Assembly: GCA_945881915.1 (NCBI GenBank)
Contig: CAMCVW010000019.1
Span: 1 to 56,168 of the forward strand
Direction of reading: 5' to 3'
DNA from: Thermoflexus hugenholtzii JAD2
GTDB lineage: Bacteria; Chloroflexota; Chloroflexia; Chloroflexales; Roseiflexaceae
DNA: 56,168 nucleotides
Below, in pieces: positions 27,588 through 36,604 of the stretch (its first letter is position 1; the number at the start of each line of letters is the position of its first letter). The translations under genes were made by a program, and so were the position numbers. The notes under the pieces are model-generated. The model did not search any database and was not told the origin of the DNA. It worked only from the letters and a program-made list of their open reading frames with translations.

Positions 27588-27623
27588 TACTCCCCCATTC
27601 ATGCCTGCATGAATGGGGGAGTA
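27588..27623 (+). terminator. Rho-independent terminator after paralog B
   Basis: TACTCCCCCATTCATGC pairs with its exact complement across a two-base centre, then TTGTCTTTTT follows. It begins four bases after the stop codon and lies directly before the ribosome-binding site of paralog C. Confidence 0.88.
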
Positions 27624-27646
27624 TTGTCTTTTTGAAAGGATTTCAC

Positions 27647-28912
27647 ATGCGTGTTCGTCTTTTGCTCGTCTTTCTCGGAATCCTCTCGTTCGTTTTTCTG
27701 TCGCCTGCTCCATCATCCCACGCCGCCCAGCGCTGCTTCACCGAGACGAACCAGTGCATGGATGGGCGGATTGCCGAATTCTGGGAGCAGAACGGTGGGT
27801 TAGCGGTCTTTGGCTTCCCCATCGGACCACTCGAGCAAACGACAGTCGACGGCAAAACCTTCACGGTACAGCGATTCGAACGGAATCGCCTCGAACTCCA
27901 TCCCGAGAATGCACGGCCCTACGATGTACTCCTCGGCCGCCTCGGCGCAGACCGATTGGGTCAGCAAGGACGTGACTGGTTCGGCTTTGCCAAGAGCGGC
28001 GACACCGGCGGCTGTCGGGTATTTGCCGAGACGGGTCATGCAGTCTGTGGTGCAATCCTCAAGGCATGGCGTGCCAACGGCCTGCAAATCGACGGCAAAA
28101 AGAGTGTCAGCGCCGCCGAGAGTCTGGCCCTATTCGGCATGCCGTTATCGGGCCTATTGACCGAGACACTGTCGGACGGCAAGCAGTACCAGGTGCAATG
28201 GTTCGAGCGTGCACGATTTGAGCTCCACCCCGAGAATGACGCGCCGTATGATGTCTTGTTGGGGTTGTTGGGGAGTGAGGTTGGTGTTCCGCCTGGGACA
28301 CGGCTGTTAGTGGTTGTACAACCCACTCCTGTACGGATAGGGACGGGGGCGAAGTACACACCATTCCCATCGATTGCACTTACGTTTCCAACGCTACTTA
28401 GTGAAGGATATGTTTCTGTAAACACCCTTGAAGCTTGGGAGATAACCCAACCATACGCCCAAGGCCTCAATAATGGCACTGCAGAAATCGTAGACCCTGC
28501 AACGAAACGAACTGGTCTTGTCCAGCTATACAGACGTAGTGAGACCTTTCGATCGCCTGCAAGCAATATGTGGAGTATTTCCTACGGAGTATTTCAGTTC
28601 ACGAGTGCACGCTATGCCGAATTGTTCTTCGCAGACACAGACATTACTTTTCCTGGGAGTGATCAACCATACACACTCGCCCTTGACTACGATTGCAAAG
28701 AAAAATCACTAATTGGATTTGATTCAAACAGACTATACCAATACAACTCTTTGTATTGGTGTGGAAATTCCGTAATGTACATGCGCATACTTGGTGAAGT
28801 TAGTGTAGCGTCTATGAGCCCACCAAACAAATGGGAAGGTTTCGATATGATTGCGTATATTGACCCAAAATTTTGGATGTACGAGCATTTTGTTTGGGCA
28901 CTGCGAAACTGA
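27647..28912 (+). CDS. Secreted double-module protein, paralog C
   Basis: The 421-residue protein starts at an ATG with AAAGGA seven bases upstream. The signal peptide (MRVRLLLVFLGILSFVFL...SSHAAQRC) differs from B, but the two N-terminal modules are almost identical to those of A and B. The C-terminal domain (about residues 235-421) matches that of B in pattern (AWEITQPYAQGLNNGT, WSISYGVFQFTSARYAELFFADTD) but is clearly diverged. Conservation is thus highest in the modules and lowest in signal peptide and C-terminus, which points to domain exchange or gene conversion. No lipobox, sortase or S-layer motif is seen. It probably sits in or outside the envelope; function is unknown. Confidence 0.82.
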   Translation: MRVRLLLVFLGILSFVFLSPAPSSHAAQRCFTETNQCMDGRIAEFWEQNGGLAVFGFPIGPLEQTTVDGKTFTVQRFERNRLELHPENARPYDVLLGRLGADRLGQQGRDWFGFAKSGDTGGCRVFAETGHAVCGAILKAWRANGLQIDGKKSVSAAESLALFGMPLSGLLTETLSDGKQYQVQWFERARFELHPENDAPYDVLLGLLGSEVGVPPGTRLLVVVQPTPVRIGTGAKYTPFPSIALTFPTLLSEGYVSVNTLEAWEITQPYAQGLNNGTAEIVDPATKRTGLVQLYRRSETFRSPASNMWSISYGVFQFTSARYAELFFADTDITFPGSDQPYTLALDYDCKEKSLIGFDSNRLYQYNSLYWCGNSVMYMRILGEVSVASMSPPNKWEGFDMIAYIDPKFWMYEHFVWALRN

Positions 28913-28926
28913 ACGCAGTAGGTCCA

Positions 28927-28980
28927 CCCCATAGCCCCAGCCTGCCCCCGGAACGGGGGACATGCCGTGGGGCTATGGGG
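28927..28980 (+). terminator. Nested palindrome after paralog C, related to the dnaA terminator
   Basis: CCCCATAGCCCCA pairs with TGGGGCTATGGGG (13 bases), and an inner CCCCCG pairs with CGGGGG. Eighteen bases of the right arm (CATGCCGTGGGGCTATGG) are the same as in the palindrome at 17896. It starts 14 bases after the stop of paralog C; the following TAATTTGTTATT is only weakly T-rich. Confidence 0.7.
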
Positions 28981-29000
28981 TAATTTGTTATTATGCAGCC

Positions 29001-29545
29001 ATGCATATAAATCCCCCAATCGCTATCTTCCAGCGCGGCATCAATGTCGCCGCGTGCGCATGGCAATGACCGATCTCGCGGCCATACTCGCAGCTGCGGG
29101 GTACGGTGACGTCCAGACGGTATTTGCGACAGGCAATGTCGTCTGTCGGCCAGCGCATACAAGAGACACAGCAGGGTACAAAGCAGATATCAAGCGCCTA
29201 CTCAGCGATCGCTTTGGCTACCGTGCTTCTCTCCATATCCGTACACAGGCCGATCTGATACGCCTGTGTGCAGCGGCAGATTTGTTCTCAGAGACGCAAC
29301 GCAGCATTGCTATGCACTCATTGCCGATCGTGCAGCTACCATCGTGGCGCTCGGCAGTGACTATCGCACCATCCCGGCAGATCCCCAACAGCAGTTCTCC
29401 GCGCACGGGGCAGATGCTCTGTGAGTCGTCACAAAGGGGCAGACGCTGACGGCACCATTCGGTACCATCGTCCTCGGCAGTGCCAAGTATAAAGCAATGG
29501 TGACCAGTCGTCCTATGCAACCATCCAAAGGCTGACTACGTTAGG
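29001..29545 (+). pseudogene. DUF1697 protein remnant, frameshifted
   Basis: Reading frames in this stretch together give a protein of the DUF1697 family, whose members start like LLRGINVGG...MAELR...GxxNVxTYIQSGNV. Here MHINPPIAIFQRGINVAA (from 29001) breaks after GCCGCG. The next piece, in another frame, reads VRMAMTDLAAILAAAGYGDV, then TVFATGNVV. A further break near 29315 moves to the frame encoding DRAATIVALGSDYRTIP, and more follow before the end at YATIQRLTTLG near 29545. At least three indels make a sequencing error unlikely as the only cause. It interrupts the paralog array between C and D. Family function is unknown. Confidence 0.75.
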
Positions 29546-29614
29546 TATTTTGGAACGAAACCGATTCATCAAATTGCATGTATAATGGAATGTACATTTC
29601 GTTGAGGTGAGAAT

Positions 29615-30772
29615 ATGTCACGTTCTATCTGTCTTCTGATTGCGTTATGCGTAATAATAATCAACGCATGCATTCAAACTGTTGCGCCTGTCGAAGCTGC
29701 TCAACGATGCTTCGACGAAACACAGCAGTGTGTCGATGGCCGTTTTGCCGAATTTTGGGAACAGAATGGCGGACTGCCTGTGTTCGGTTTCCCATTAGCC
29801 GCACCAACCTTGGTAAACACGAATGGGAGTTCGTTTGTGAGCCAACGCTTTGAACGTGCACTGTTAGAGCTCCATCCTGAGTTGAATGCGCCATATGACG
29901 TCTTGTTGGGGCGTATGGGAGCGCTGCAGTTAGAACAGCAGAAGCGCGATTGGCGTGCATTCCCAATAGCTCCCGCAACCGCAGGTTGCAAAACCTTTAC
30001 CGAGACAGGCCATGCCATCTGTGGTGCTTTTCTCAAGACTTGGCGCTCAAACGGATTGCAAATAGACGGCAAACCAGCAGTTTCTGACAGCGAAAGCCTA
30101 GCTTTGTTCGGACTACCACTCTCAGACGTTTTGACTGAAACGCTCTCGGACGGCAAACAATACCAAGTACAGTGGTTTGAACGTGCACGCTTCGAGTTCC
30201 ATCCCGAACTTCCCGCTTCTTACCAGGTACTACTTGGCCTTTTAGGCAAGGAATTGATCCCCTCGGTGACACCACAAGCGACGGCAACCGTCATGCCTGT
30301 CACAACGCCCACTCCAATCCCCCTTCCAATAAGTGCTGCCGAACTCAAGCGGCGTATGAAACTCATGCCAATCGGATATTGGAAGAAAGAATTTGAATCG
30401 ATTACCTTCATAGCGGGTAGTTTTCAATATTTTGATATTCTCAAAGGTAAATACCCTGCTACGGGGAAACGCTTTTTACGTTGCTCGCTGATATTAGACA
30501 ATCGACGGACCAACCCAAACGACATGGTGTTCATCGACGTCTCGCGGATCAGGATGATCGACAGCAATTTCGAAACGGTATATGTCGCAGTCGATGAAAC
30601 AAAATCACTGAACAACGATTTACTCAAAAGGAACGCTTATCCCGGAGTTCCTGTCGGCGGCGATGTCTTGTTCGAAATTTCTACCAACGCGTCACCAATC
30701 AAAATCCAATATATATACGATTTCGCAAAACAAAAGGTCGAGCTCGTCTTGGACGAACATCCCTTTCGTTGA
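29615..30772 (+). CDS. Secreted double-module protein, paralog D
   Basis: The 385-residue protein starts at an ATG behind GAGGTGAGAAT, with a TATAAT at 29581-29586 upstream. A signal peptide ends near VEAAQRC. Both N-terminal modules are present (EFWEQNGGLPVFGFPLA; ETGHAICGAFLKTW; LFGLPLS; FERARFEFHPE) but are diverged from A-C. After a Thr/Pro-rich linker (VTPQATATVMPVTTPTP) comes a DUF4352-like Ig domain, as in A, E and F (MPIGYWKKEFESITFIAGSF; PGVPVGGDVLFEIS). Codons are more AT-rich than in core genes. The role is unknown; a cell-envelope or ligand-binding role is a guess from architecture only. Confidence 0.82.
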   Translation: MSRSICLLIALCVIIINACIQTVAPVEAAQRCFDETQQCVDGRFAEFWEQNGGLPVFGFPLAAPTLVNTNGSSFVSQRFERALLELHPELNAPYDVLLGRMGALQLEQQKRDWRAFPIAPATAGCKTFTETGHAICGAFLKTWRSNGLQIDGKPAVSDSESLALFGLPLSDVLTETLSDGKQYQVQWFERARFEFHPELPASYQVLLGLLGKELIPSVTPQATATVMPVTTPTPIPLPISAAELKRRMKLMPIGYWKKEFESITFIAGSFQYFDILKGKYPATGKRFLRCSLILDNRRTNPNDMVFIDVSRIRMIDSNFETVYVAVDETKSLNNDLLKRNAYPGVPVGGDVLFEISTNASPIKIQYIYDFAKQKVELVLDEHPFR

Positions 30773-30796
30773 CATATATCATTCCTCCTTGGAGCG

Positions 30797-30832
30797 ACAC
30801 ATCCCCCGCCGACATGGTGGGGGATGTGTTTT
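30797..30832 (+). terminator. Rho-independent terminator after paralog D
   Basis: ACACATCCCCC pairs with GGGGGATGTGT, closing over a small CC...GG inner stem, followed by TTTTT. It starts 25 bases after the stop. Confidence 0.88.
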
Positions 30833-30858
30833 TCCCGTGTGTTGTTTTACTCCGTAGT

Positions 30859-30882
30859 ATAGTTACGTCAATACGTAACTAT
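30859..30882 (+). promoter_or_regulatory. Inverted repeat upstream of paralog E, possible operator
   Basis: ATAGTTACGT and ACGTAACTAT form a perfect ten-base inverted repeat around CAAT. It ends 17 bases before the start codon of paralog E. The size and symmetry fit a dimeric regulator site, or an RNA hairpin that could cover the start region. No regulator gene is nearby. Confidence 0.5.
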
Positions 30883-30899
30883 GAACATTGGAGCCGTAG

Positions 30900-32023
30900 A
30901 TGCGCGTACGATTTATTTTTTGCATCATTATGATAGTCGTCTTGAGTATACTGCTGGAGAGCACTTCGGCACGTGCAGCTCAACGCTGCTTTGCCGAAAC
31001 CAGCCAGTGTATCGACGGGCGTGTTCGTGAATTCTGGGAACAAAATGGTGGTCTGTTGGTGTTTGGACTGCCCATCTGCGCACAAGAAGCAGTCAGCGTC
31101 GACGGCAGTACATTCATTGCGCAACGATTCGAACGGAACCGACTCGAGTTACATCCCGTGAACGCACGACCATACGAAGTATTGTTCGGCCGGTTGGGTG
31201 CAGATCGGTTGTCGCAACAAGGCATCGATTGGACGACATACCCCTCGCAGGGAGTTGCCACGGATTGTCAGTACTTTAGTCAGACGAAACAATCGGTATG
31301 CGGCTTGTTCCTCCGCGCATACCGTCAGAATGGGCTGCAGATGGACGGGATGCCGCGGTCAGCGCAGCCGAGAATTTGGCATTGTTCGGACTGCCGCTGT
31401 CGAATGTCTATGTCGAAAACCCTGTCTAACGGACAACGGTACCAGGTCCAGTGGTTTGAGCGCGCGGCGCTTTAATTACCATCCCGAAAATCAGGCACCA
31501 TACGATATGTTGTTTGGATTATTGGGCAATGAATCGTGGCAGTTTTTGAATAAGCCGACGGCGACAGCCACGGTGAACAAACCATAACCGCAACAGCACA
31601 ACCCACTGCTATCCGTCGCCTACGCCACTGCCCACCTTGCCAGCAGCGATTACCGACACATTTCGCAGTCTCATGACCAGCGGGGGCAAGTGGTACGGCG
31701 ATGTGCCCTGTGGAATATTGGCAGTCTACGACTTCACGTATACCGAATCGAGTATCTGGGCCAAAACCGTGTCGTTCAAAGTGATGGAATACAATCCCGA
31801 AGCCAACGGCGAATCGATGATATCTGCGGTGAGCATCATCGATCTCGAGGTTAAGTACGGATCATATAGTGCAGGGAGTCGCTGCACGAGTGGCTGTACG
31901 TTCCTCACCACCAACTTCAGCTACCTCATCCCCCGCGATGCGGCACCGGCGCAGGTGGTTGTCTATTTGTCGGGGAACCCGGTGGTGATAGAACTGCGGC
32001 GCTGGCCCACACCATACTGTTGA
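30900..32023 (+). pseudogene. Secreted double-module protein, paralog E, multiple frameshifts
   Basis: It starts well (MRVRFIFCIIMIVVLSILL signal peptide, ARAAQRCFAETSQC) and runs through module 1 and half of module 2. Near 31345 one base is missing (DG then out of frame; the other frame reads AAVSAAENLALFGLPLSNVYVE). Near 31416 an extra A in GAAAACC restores the frame (LSNGQRYQVQWFERA). Near 31467 another extra base causes a stop, with RFNYHPENQAPYDMLFGLLG in the next frame. A further break lies around 31590. The C-terminal DUF4352-like Ig domain continues to 32023. Four lesions in one gene point to true decay, unless local sequence quality is poor. Confidence 0.82.
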
Positions 32024-32031
32024 CAGTTCGC

Positions 32032-32060
32032 CCGAGCGTACCACAGGGTGCGCTCGGTTT
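32032..32060 (+). terminator. Terminator-like hairpin after paralog E
   Basis: CCGAGCG and CGCTCGG pair over a 12-base loop, followed by TTTT. It lies nine bases behind the stop. Confidence 0.65.
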
Positions 32061-32504
32061 TGGGACGATGCATGCGTCGGTCGCAGTGCGTTGGTTCAGC
32101 ATGGGTCACGGCGTCTGTGAATCGATGGTCTGTCCTTGAGCAGCAAGGATCGTGCGTGTATGGCAGGCCTTGTGACTGCAAAACAAAACGCTGGGTGGCA
32201 ATTCTTTCACCCATACGCTCAATCCAATACCAATTGAATGACTCCGCAGCAACGCGTGTGACGATGACATATTGATTACACAATATTGATATTGATTTAC
32301 GGATTTGAGATAGAAAAATATATTTGTATAAAATGGTTATACGTCTTCAGAGAATGAAATTACGGGGCATAGAAAAACGCACTCCCCACGTGTCATTGCG
32401 ATGTGTTTCTTACGACATAATGACGATTTGGACGAACGCTGACCGAACCTAGATGAACATGCTATTATTCGTAGTATCGAATCGACACTATATGTGAGGG
32501 CTGC
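32061..32504. other. AT-rich intergenic region before paralog F
   Basis: No convincing gene is visible. Base composition turns strongly AT-rich at 32260-32350, unlike the rest of the window. TATTAT near 32463 and a CTATATGTGAGGG stretch just before the start of F may be promoter and ribosome-binding elements. No tRNA or repeat was seen. Confidence 0.5.
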
Positions 32505-33650
32505 ATGAAGAACATGTACAAAGCACTCGGGACGCTCGTAATTATCGTTGCATTGTGGGCATCATATATGCCGGTTCAGGCTACAGAGCGCTGTTATCCC
32601 GAGACCGGATATTGCATTGATGCAGCGATTGCGCCGTACTGGGAGCGCAACGGCGGACTCAGCGTATTTGGATTCCCAATCAGCACCGTACAAGAACGTA
32701 TCGTCGATGGCTCAGCCATTCGAACGCAATATTTTGAACGACACCGGATCGAAGTACATCCATTGGCTGCACCGTACAACATCCAGTTGGGACGCGTCGG
32801 CGCCGAAGAATTACAGGCGCGCTACAGCGTCGACAACCTGGCTGGTCCAGGAGGTGCGGCGGCCGAACGGGCTCAGGCTGGGTGTACCTGGTTTGCCGAA
32901 ACGGAACATGCTGTCTGCGGGGAATTATTGCGCTTCTGGAATGGTCATGGTGTGTCGTTGGATGCACGCAGTGGCTGGTCGTATGCCGAAAATTTGGCAC
33001 TCCTCGGCTTCCCACTGTCACCAGAATTGACCGAGACAAACGACGGAACGACGGTGACGGTGCAATATTTTGAGCGCGGCCGGCTCGAATTGCATCCCGA
33101 AAACCAAGCCCCTTACATGGTGTTATCTGGGCTATTGGGGAGAAATGCGCAGCAACGAACAGTACCTGCAGCGCCCGCTGTGACGACGGAAGCGGCGAGT
33201 TCCATCCTACCGGACAGTGTGCTGCAGACGTTTATTGTGTACAAAATGCCGTTGGCAGGTTATTGGCAGGCTTCGGCGCATGGAATCTATAGTGCGGTGA
33301 CGAATATCAGCTACCTCAGCACGTTTAGTTCGTACACTGCACCGTACGGTCGGCGCTTCGTGGCCATGACGGTGCAATACCGCAATGACCGGCAACCGAA
33401 CCAGGCGACCGAATACAGCGGACCAGAGTTGTACACGTTGATTGACCTCAACGGCAACGAACATGCACTTGATGAGCGCTATCTGGCCTTGACAAGGCAC
33501 ATGCTTGGTACGATGGTGCCGCCCGGCCAGCGCAACGGTGGACAGTTGTTGTTTTTGATCGACAAAGACACTGCACCCAAGCAATTACAGGTCACCACCA
33601 ATGCGGGTATTGTGACGATCGAACTGCGTGTCTGGCCGATAATCCCGTAG
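32505..33650 (+). CDS. Secreted double-module protein, paralog F
   Basis: The 381-residue protein is the most diverged member of the array. A signal peptide ends near MPVQATERC. Module 1 has ETGYCIDAAIAPYWERNGG and LSVFGFPIS, module 2 has FAETEHAVCGELLRFW, LALLGFPLS and FERGRLELHPEN. All four cysteines are kept. After an Ala/Thr linker comes a DUF4352-like Ig domain (MPLAGYWQASAHGIYSAV; RFVAMTVQYRNDR; GTMVPPGQRNGGQLLFLI). It is intact, with GAGGGC before the ATG. Its divergence makes it a candidate for the oldest copy. Function is unknown. Confidence 0.82.
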   Translation: MKNMYKALGTLVIIVALWASYMPVQATERCYPETGYCIDAAIAPYWERNGGLSVFGFPISTVQERIVDGSAIRTQYFERHRIEVHPLAAPYNIQLGRVGAEELQARYSVDNLAGPGGAAAERAQAGCTWFAETEHAVCGELLRFWNGHGVSLDARSGWSYAENLALLGFPLSPELTETNDGTTVTVQYFERGRLELHPENQAPYMVLSGLLGRNAQQRTVPAAPAVTTEAASSILPDSVLQTFIVYKMPLAGYWQASAHGIYSAVTNISYLSTFSSYTAPYGRRFVAMTVQYRNDRQPNQATEYSGPELYTLIDLNGNEHALDERYLALTRHMLGTMVPPGQRNGGQLLFLIDKDTAPKQLQVTTNAGIVTIELRVWPIIP

Positions 33651-33721
33651 CGCGAATTTGATTCTCTGTGCGTGCAGGTCGACCCATTTGGGTGCAGACA
33701 CAACAGAAAACCTAACACATC

Positions 33722-34909
33722 GTGTTTGCTGTAGAATCCCACAAAACAAAAGAATCGCGTACTCCGCAGTGGTTTAAAACGGTCGCTCAGATTGCCGCGG
33801 TCGTGTCTATACCGATAGTGCTGTGCACCGTGTGGTTGAACATCGCAGACCAGGCGACGTTGCAATCGAGTGCCTTCATGGCAGGGTTGCGTGAACCGCA
33901 ACAGGATCAGCAGAAGGTGGTCACACGTTCGCTCATCGGTGCGGCACTCACCGGAACACAGAGCGCTGTGCTCCCGGTGTACGAAGCGTTATATCCAGCC
34001 CAGACCACGCAATACGTGGCGCTTTTGCTTTTGCCCGGACTGATTGACGAACTGCAAGGGGATGTGCGCAGCGGGCACATGGCGTACATCATCGACGAGC
34101 GCCTTCCCGTGGTGGTGCGCGAATACGTACACGATGGCCCGTTGTGTAGCACTGTGCAAGAAAAACTGATTCTTGCAGCGATACAACAGACCAGTGTCAA
34201 TGCGGTAGACGTCTGTCGACCCGTATCTGCCGTGAGCGAACAACGCCTGGTGGAATGGCTGACAGGCCAATTGCAACGGGGATTTGACACACCAGAACCG
34301 AGCGTTCAGGGCATCATCTACCCTCTCCGCGTCGAGACGAGTGAACGATTGGGCTACACACGCTTTGCGCGGTATGCCCGCTACAGCGCTATTTTGGTGC
34401 TGGTCTTGTGGGGGGCGGTTGTCGTCCTGACAGGACTGAATTGGCATCGATCGATGCGCTGGCTCGGGGTGGTGTGTGTCTGCGCAGGGATCTTGGGGGT
34501 GAGTTTCCGTGCCGTGACCGAATCAGGACAAGTCTTCGATGGTACGCTCGTCTTGCAGCAATATAGTCGTCAAGCTGCTTGGTCAGGATTGCCGTTGGGG
34601 GTGCTGCTGCGAGTCTTGGTGGATACGTCGTTCCGAGATTGGAGCATCATCAGCGCTTGTGTGGTGTTGTTCGTAGGCACCGCAGGAGTGGGGATTGGCG
34701 CTCTGCAAAAACACAAACGCCCCATGCTCGTGGGCGAATTGACGCCCATGGAAGGGGTGCCTTTGGAATACACACCGCCGCACCCGAGCATCACCGCGAT
34801 TGTGCCGACGGCGACCGTGACGGCTGCGCTGCCAGCAGGGCTGGTGACCAATCCGCTCGAGATTATTCGTGATGAGTTCCCCACTGCGGACATGCCGAGC
34901 AATCGCTAG
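33722..34909 (+). CDS. Membrane protein of unknown function
   Basis: The 395-residue protein starts at a GTG, or possibly a nearby codon, with no strong ribosome-binding site. One hydrophobic helix lies at about residues 22-42. A soluble extracytoplasmic-looking domain of about 180 residues follows, with cysteines at about 143 and 161. Then come about three or four helices between 223 and 330, and a Pro/Thr-rich polar tail of 70 residues. No family was recognised. It is the last plus-strand gene of the array region and overlaps scpB, which is convergent, by four bases. A link to the secreted paralogs is possible from position only. Confidence 0.65.
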   Translation: MFAVESHKTKESRTPQWFKTVAQIAAVVSIPIVLCTVWLNIADQATLQSSAFMAGLREPQQDQQKVVTRSLIGAALTGTQSAVLPVYEALYPAQTTQYVALLLLPGLIDELQGDVRSGHMAYIIDERLPVVVREYVHDGPLCSTVQEKLILAAIQQTSVNAVDVCRPVSAVSEQRLVEWLTGQLQRGFDTPEPSVQGIIYPLRVETSERLGYTRFARYARYSAILVLVLWGAVVVLTGLNWHRSMRWLGVVCVCAGILGVSFRAVTESGQVFDGTLVLQQYSRQAAWSGLPLGVLLRVLVDTSFRDWSIISACVVLFVGTAGVGIGALQKHKRPMLVGELTPMEGVPLEYTPPHPSITAIVPTATVTAALPAGLVTNPLEIIRDEFPTADMPSNR

Positions 34910-35502
34910 TCGATCCGGGTATCGCCCAAGGGAACGACGGGGAATGTACTCTGGAGGAACGGCGCATCGTCGTTTGGATCGGCGAGCAGTGGAATGTCGA
35001 GGGGCGGCAACTCCGCAAGGGACGTCAACCCAAACTGCCGCAGAAAATGATCGGTCGTGGCAAAGAGCACGGGACGCCCGACAGTGTCGAGTCGGCCCAC
35101 GTCTACGACGAGTTCACGGATTTGGAGCTGACGCACCAGCGTACTACAATCGACGCCACGGATGGCTTCGATTTGGGCGCGGGTGACGGGTTGGCGATAT
35201 GCGATAATCGTCAGCACCTCAGAGACCGCATTCGAGAGTTTGGTCGCTCCACTCTGCCCCAACATCCGCCGCACGACCGGCGCAGCCACTATATTGGTGA
35301 CGAATTGAATCCGGTCTTCGTGATGCAGCAGCGTGATTCCACGCTGCAGGAGTTGTGTGTTCAGTCGTGCGACCGCTGCCTCGACTTGGGGCGCAGCGAC
35401 CTCGAGCCATTCAGCGAGTTGGCTGAGTTCGACGGGTTCCCCAGCGACGTAGAGTATTGCTTCGATTTGGCTCTCGAGGCTGAGCATGGGTTGATCGAGC
35501 AT
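34906..35502 (-). CDS. scpB: Segregation and condensation protein B
   Basis: ScpB binds the kleisin ScpA within the SMC condensin complex that compacts the chromosome. The 198-residue sequence shows the two winged-helix domains and the family motifs IEAILYVAGEPV, LSNAVSEVLTIIAYRQPVTRAQIEAIRGV and VGRPVLFATTDHFLRQFGL (split). It is the last gene of a minus-strand operon, four bases behind the M24 peptidase. scpA is not in the window; smc is at 52327. Confidence 0.94.
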   Translation of the reverse strand: MLDQPMLSLESQIEAILYVAGEPVELSQLAEWLEVAAPQVEAAVARLNTQLLQRGITLLHHEDRIQFVTNIVAAPVVRRMLGQSGATKLSNAVSEVLTIIAYRQPVTRAQIEAIRGVDCSTLVRQLQIRELVVDVGRLDTVGRPVLFATTDHFLRQFGLTSLAELPPLDIPLLADPNDDAPFLQSTFPVVPLGDTRID

Positions 35503-35506
35503 TGGG

Positions 35507-36604
35507 TTAGCCGATGCACTGCAAGGTGCGCGGGAAGGAGGTCATCGTCTGTGCGCCATCGCCACTGCGAATGACCATGTCTTCGATGCGCACACCGAAT
35601 TCGCCCGGTAGGTAGATTCCCGGCTCGACAGTGAAGGTCATCCCATCGAGGATGGGGTTGGTGTCACCGGCCACCATGAACGGCGGCTCGTGGACGTCAA
35701 TACCCAGTCCATGACCGGTGCGATGAATGAAGAACGGACCGAAGCCGGCAGCGTCGATGACTGCACGTGCCGCTCGGTCGACAGCATCGCCGGTTGCGCC
35801 GGGTTGTTGCGCCGCGCTGCGGCCGGCTTCATTGGCTGTCAGGACCGTCTGATAGACCAACTGCGCCCGCGCAGACAGCGTGCCGACGCCGATCGTGCGG
35901 GTGATATCGGATACATAGCCGTCCACGATGGCGCCGCCATCGATGACGACGAGGTCACCGGACTGGAGCGTGCGGTCGCCATTGGTGTGGTGCGGGCTCG
36001 CGCCATTCGGCCCGGAGCCGACGGCAATGTCGAACGAAGGTATGCTCCCTGCGGCACGGATGCGCTGTTCCCAGTCTGCGGCGACCTCGAGTTCGGTCAT
36101 ACCAATCTTGATGGCAGCTATGGTTGCAGCCAGGGTCGATTCGGCGACGTCGATAGCGCGGCGCATGGCGGCTTGTTCGTCGGGGGCTTTTTGCATGCGC
36201 AGCGCGCCAATGATGGAGTCGGCATTGACGATGTGTGCCTGTGGGATTGCAGCTTCGACCGCGCGTAATTCAAACACGCGCATGGTGGTGTGCTCGACGG
36301 CGATCGTTCGCGGAGCGGAACCCAATGCCGCGAATGCTGCCTCGAGCGCAGCAGCGGGACCGTCACCGTCGTCCCACGGGTGGACGACGAGGGGGAACTG
36401 CGCGGCGGCTTGGGCGCGCGGGGCTTCCATGGTCGGGAGGACCATCTGTGCGCTGCCACGTTGGGGGATGAGCAGGCAAGCCAGTCGGAGTTTGGTCGAA
36501 AAGCCGATACCACTGAGATAGCGCAGATTGGTGCCGGGCACAAGGACGGTCACGTCGATCCCGGCGGCATTCATGGCTGCTTGCATGCGTGTAAATCGTG
36601 TCAT
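35507..36604 (-). CDS. M24 family Xaa-Pro aminopeptidase/dipeptidase
   Basis: The 365-residue protein has a creatinase-like N-terminal domain and the pita-bread M24 catalytic domain. Metal ligands are seen in VVIDGGAIVDGYVSDITRT (the two Asp), HRTGHGLGIDVHEPP (His), and EPGIYLPGEFGVRIEDM (the two Glu). Such enzymes release the residue before proline, or cleave Xaa-Pro dipeptides, using two metal ions. The sequence does not decide between PepP and PepQ activity. Its start overlaps the stop of the histidine kinase gene (ATGA), so translation is coupled. Confidence 0.9.
   Translation of the reverse strand: MTRFTRMQAAMNAAGIDVTVLVPGTNLRYLSGIGFSTKLRLACLLIPQRGSAQMVLPTMEAPRAQAAAQFPLVVHPWDDGDGPAAALEAAFAALGSAPRTIAVEHTTMRVFELRAVEAAIPQAHIVNADSIIGALRMQKAPDEQAAMRRAIDVAESTLAATIAAIKIGMTELEVAADWEQRIRAAGSIPSFDIAVGSGPNGASPHHTNGDRTLQSGDLVVIDGGAIVDGYVSDITRTIGVGTLSARAQLVYQTVLTANEAGRSAAQQPGATGDAVDRAARAVIDAAGFGPFFIHRTGHGLGIDVHEPPFMVAGDTNPILDGMTFTVEPGIYLPGEFGVRIEDMVIRSGDGAQTMTSFPRTLQCIG

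Noticed and set aside
32048-32275. Open frame of 75 residues after paralog E
   Set aside because: The composition is not protein-like and it includes the arm of the terminator hairpin; no support beyond being open.
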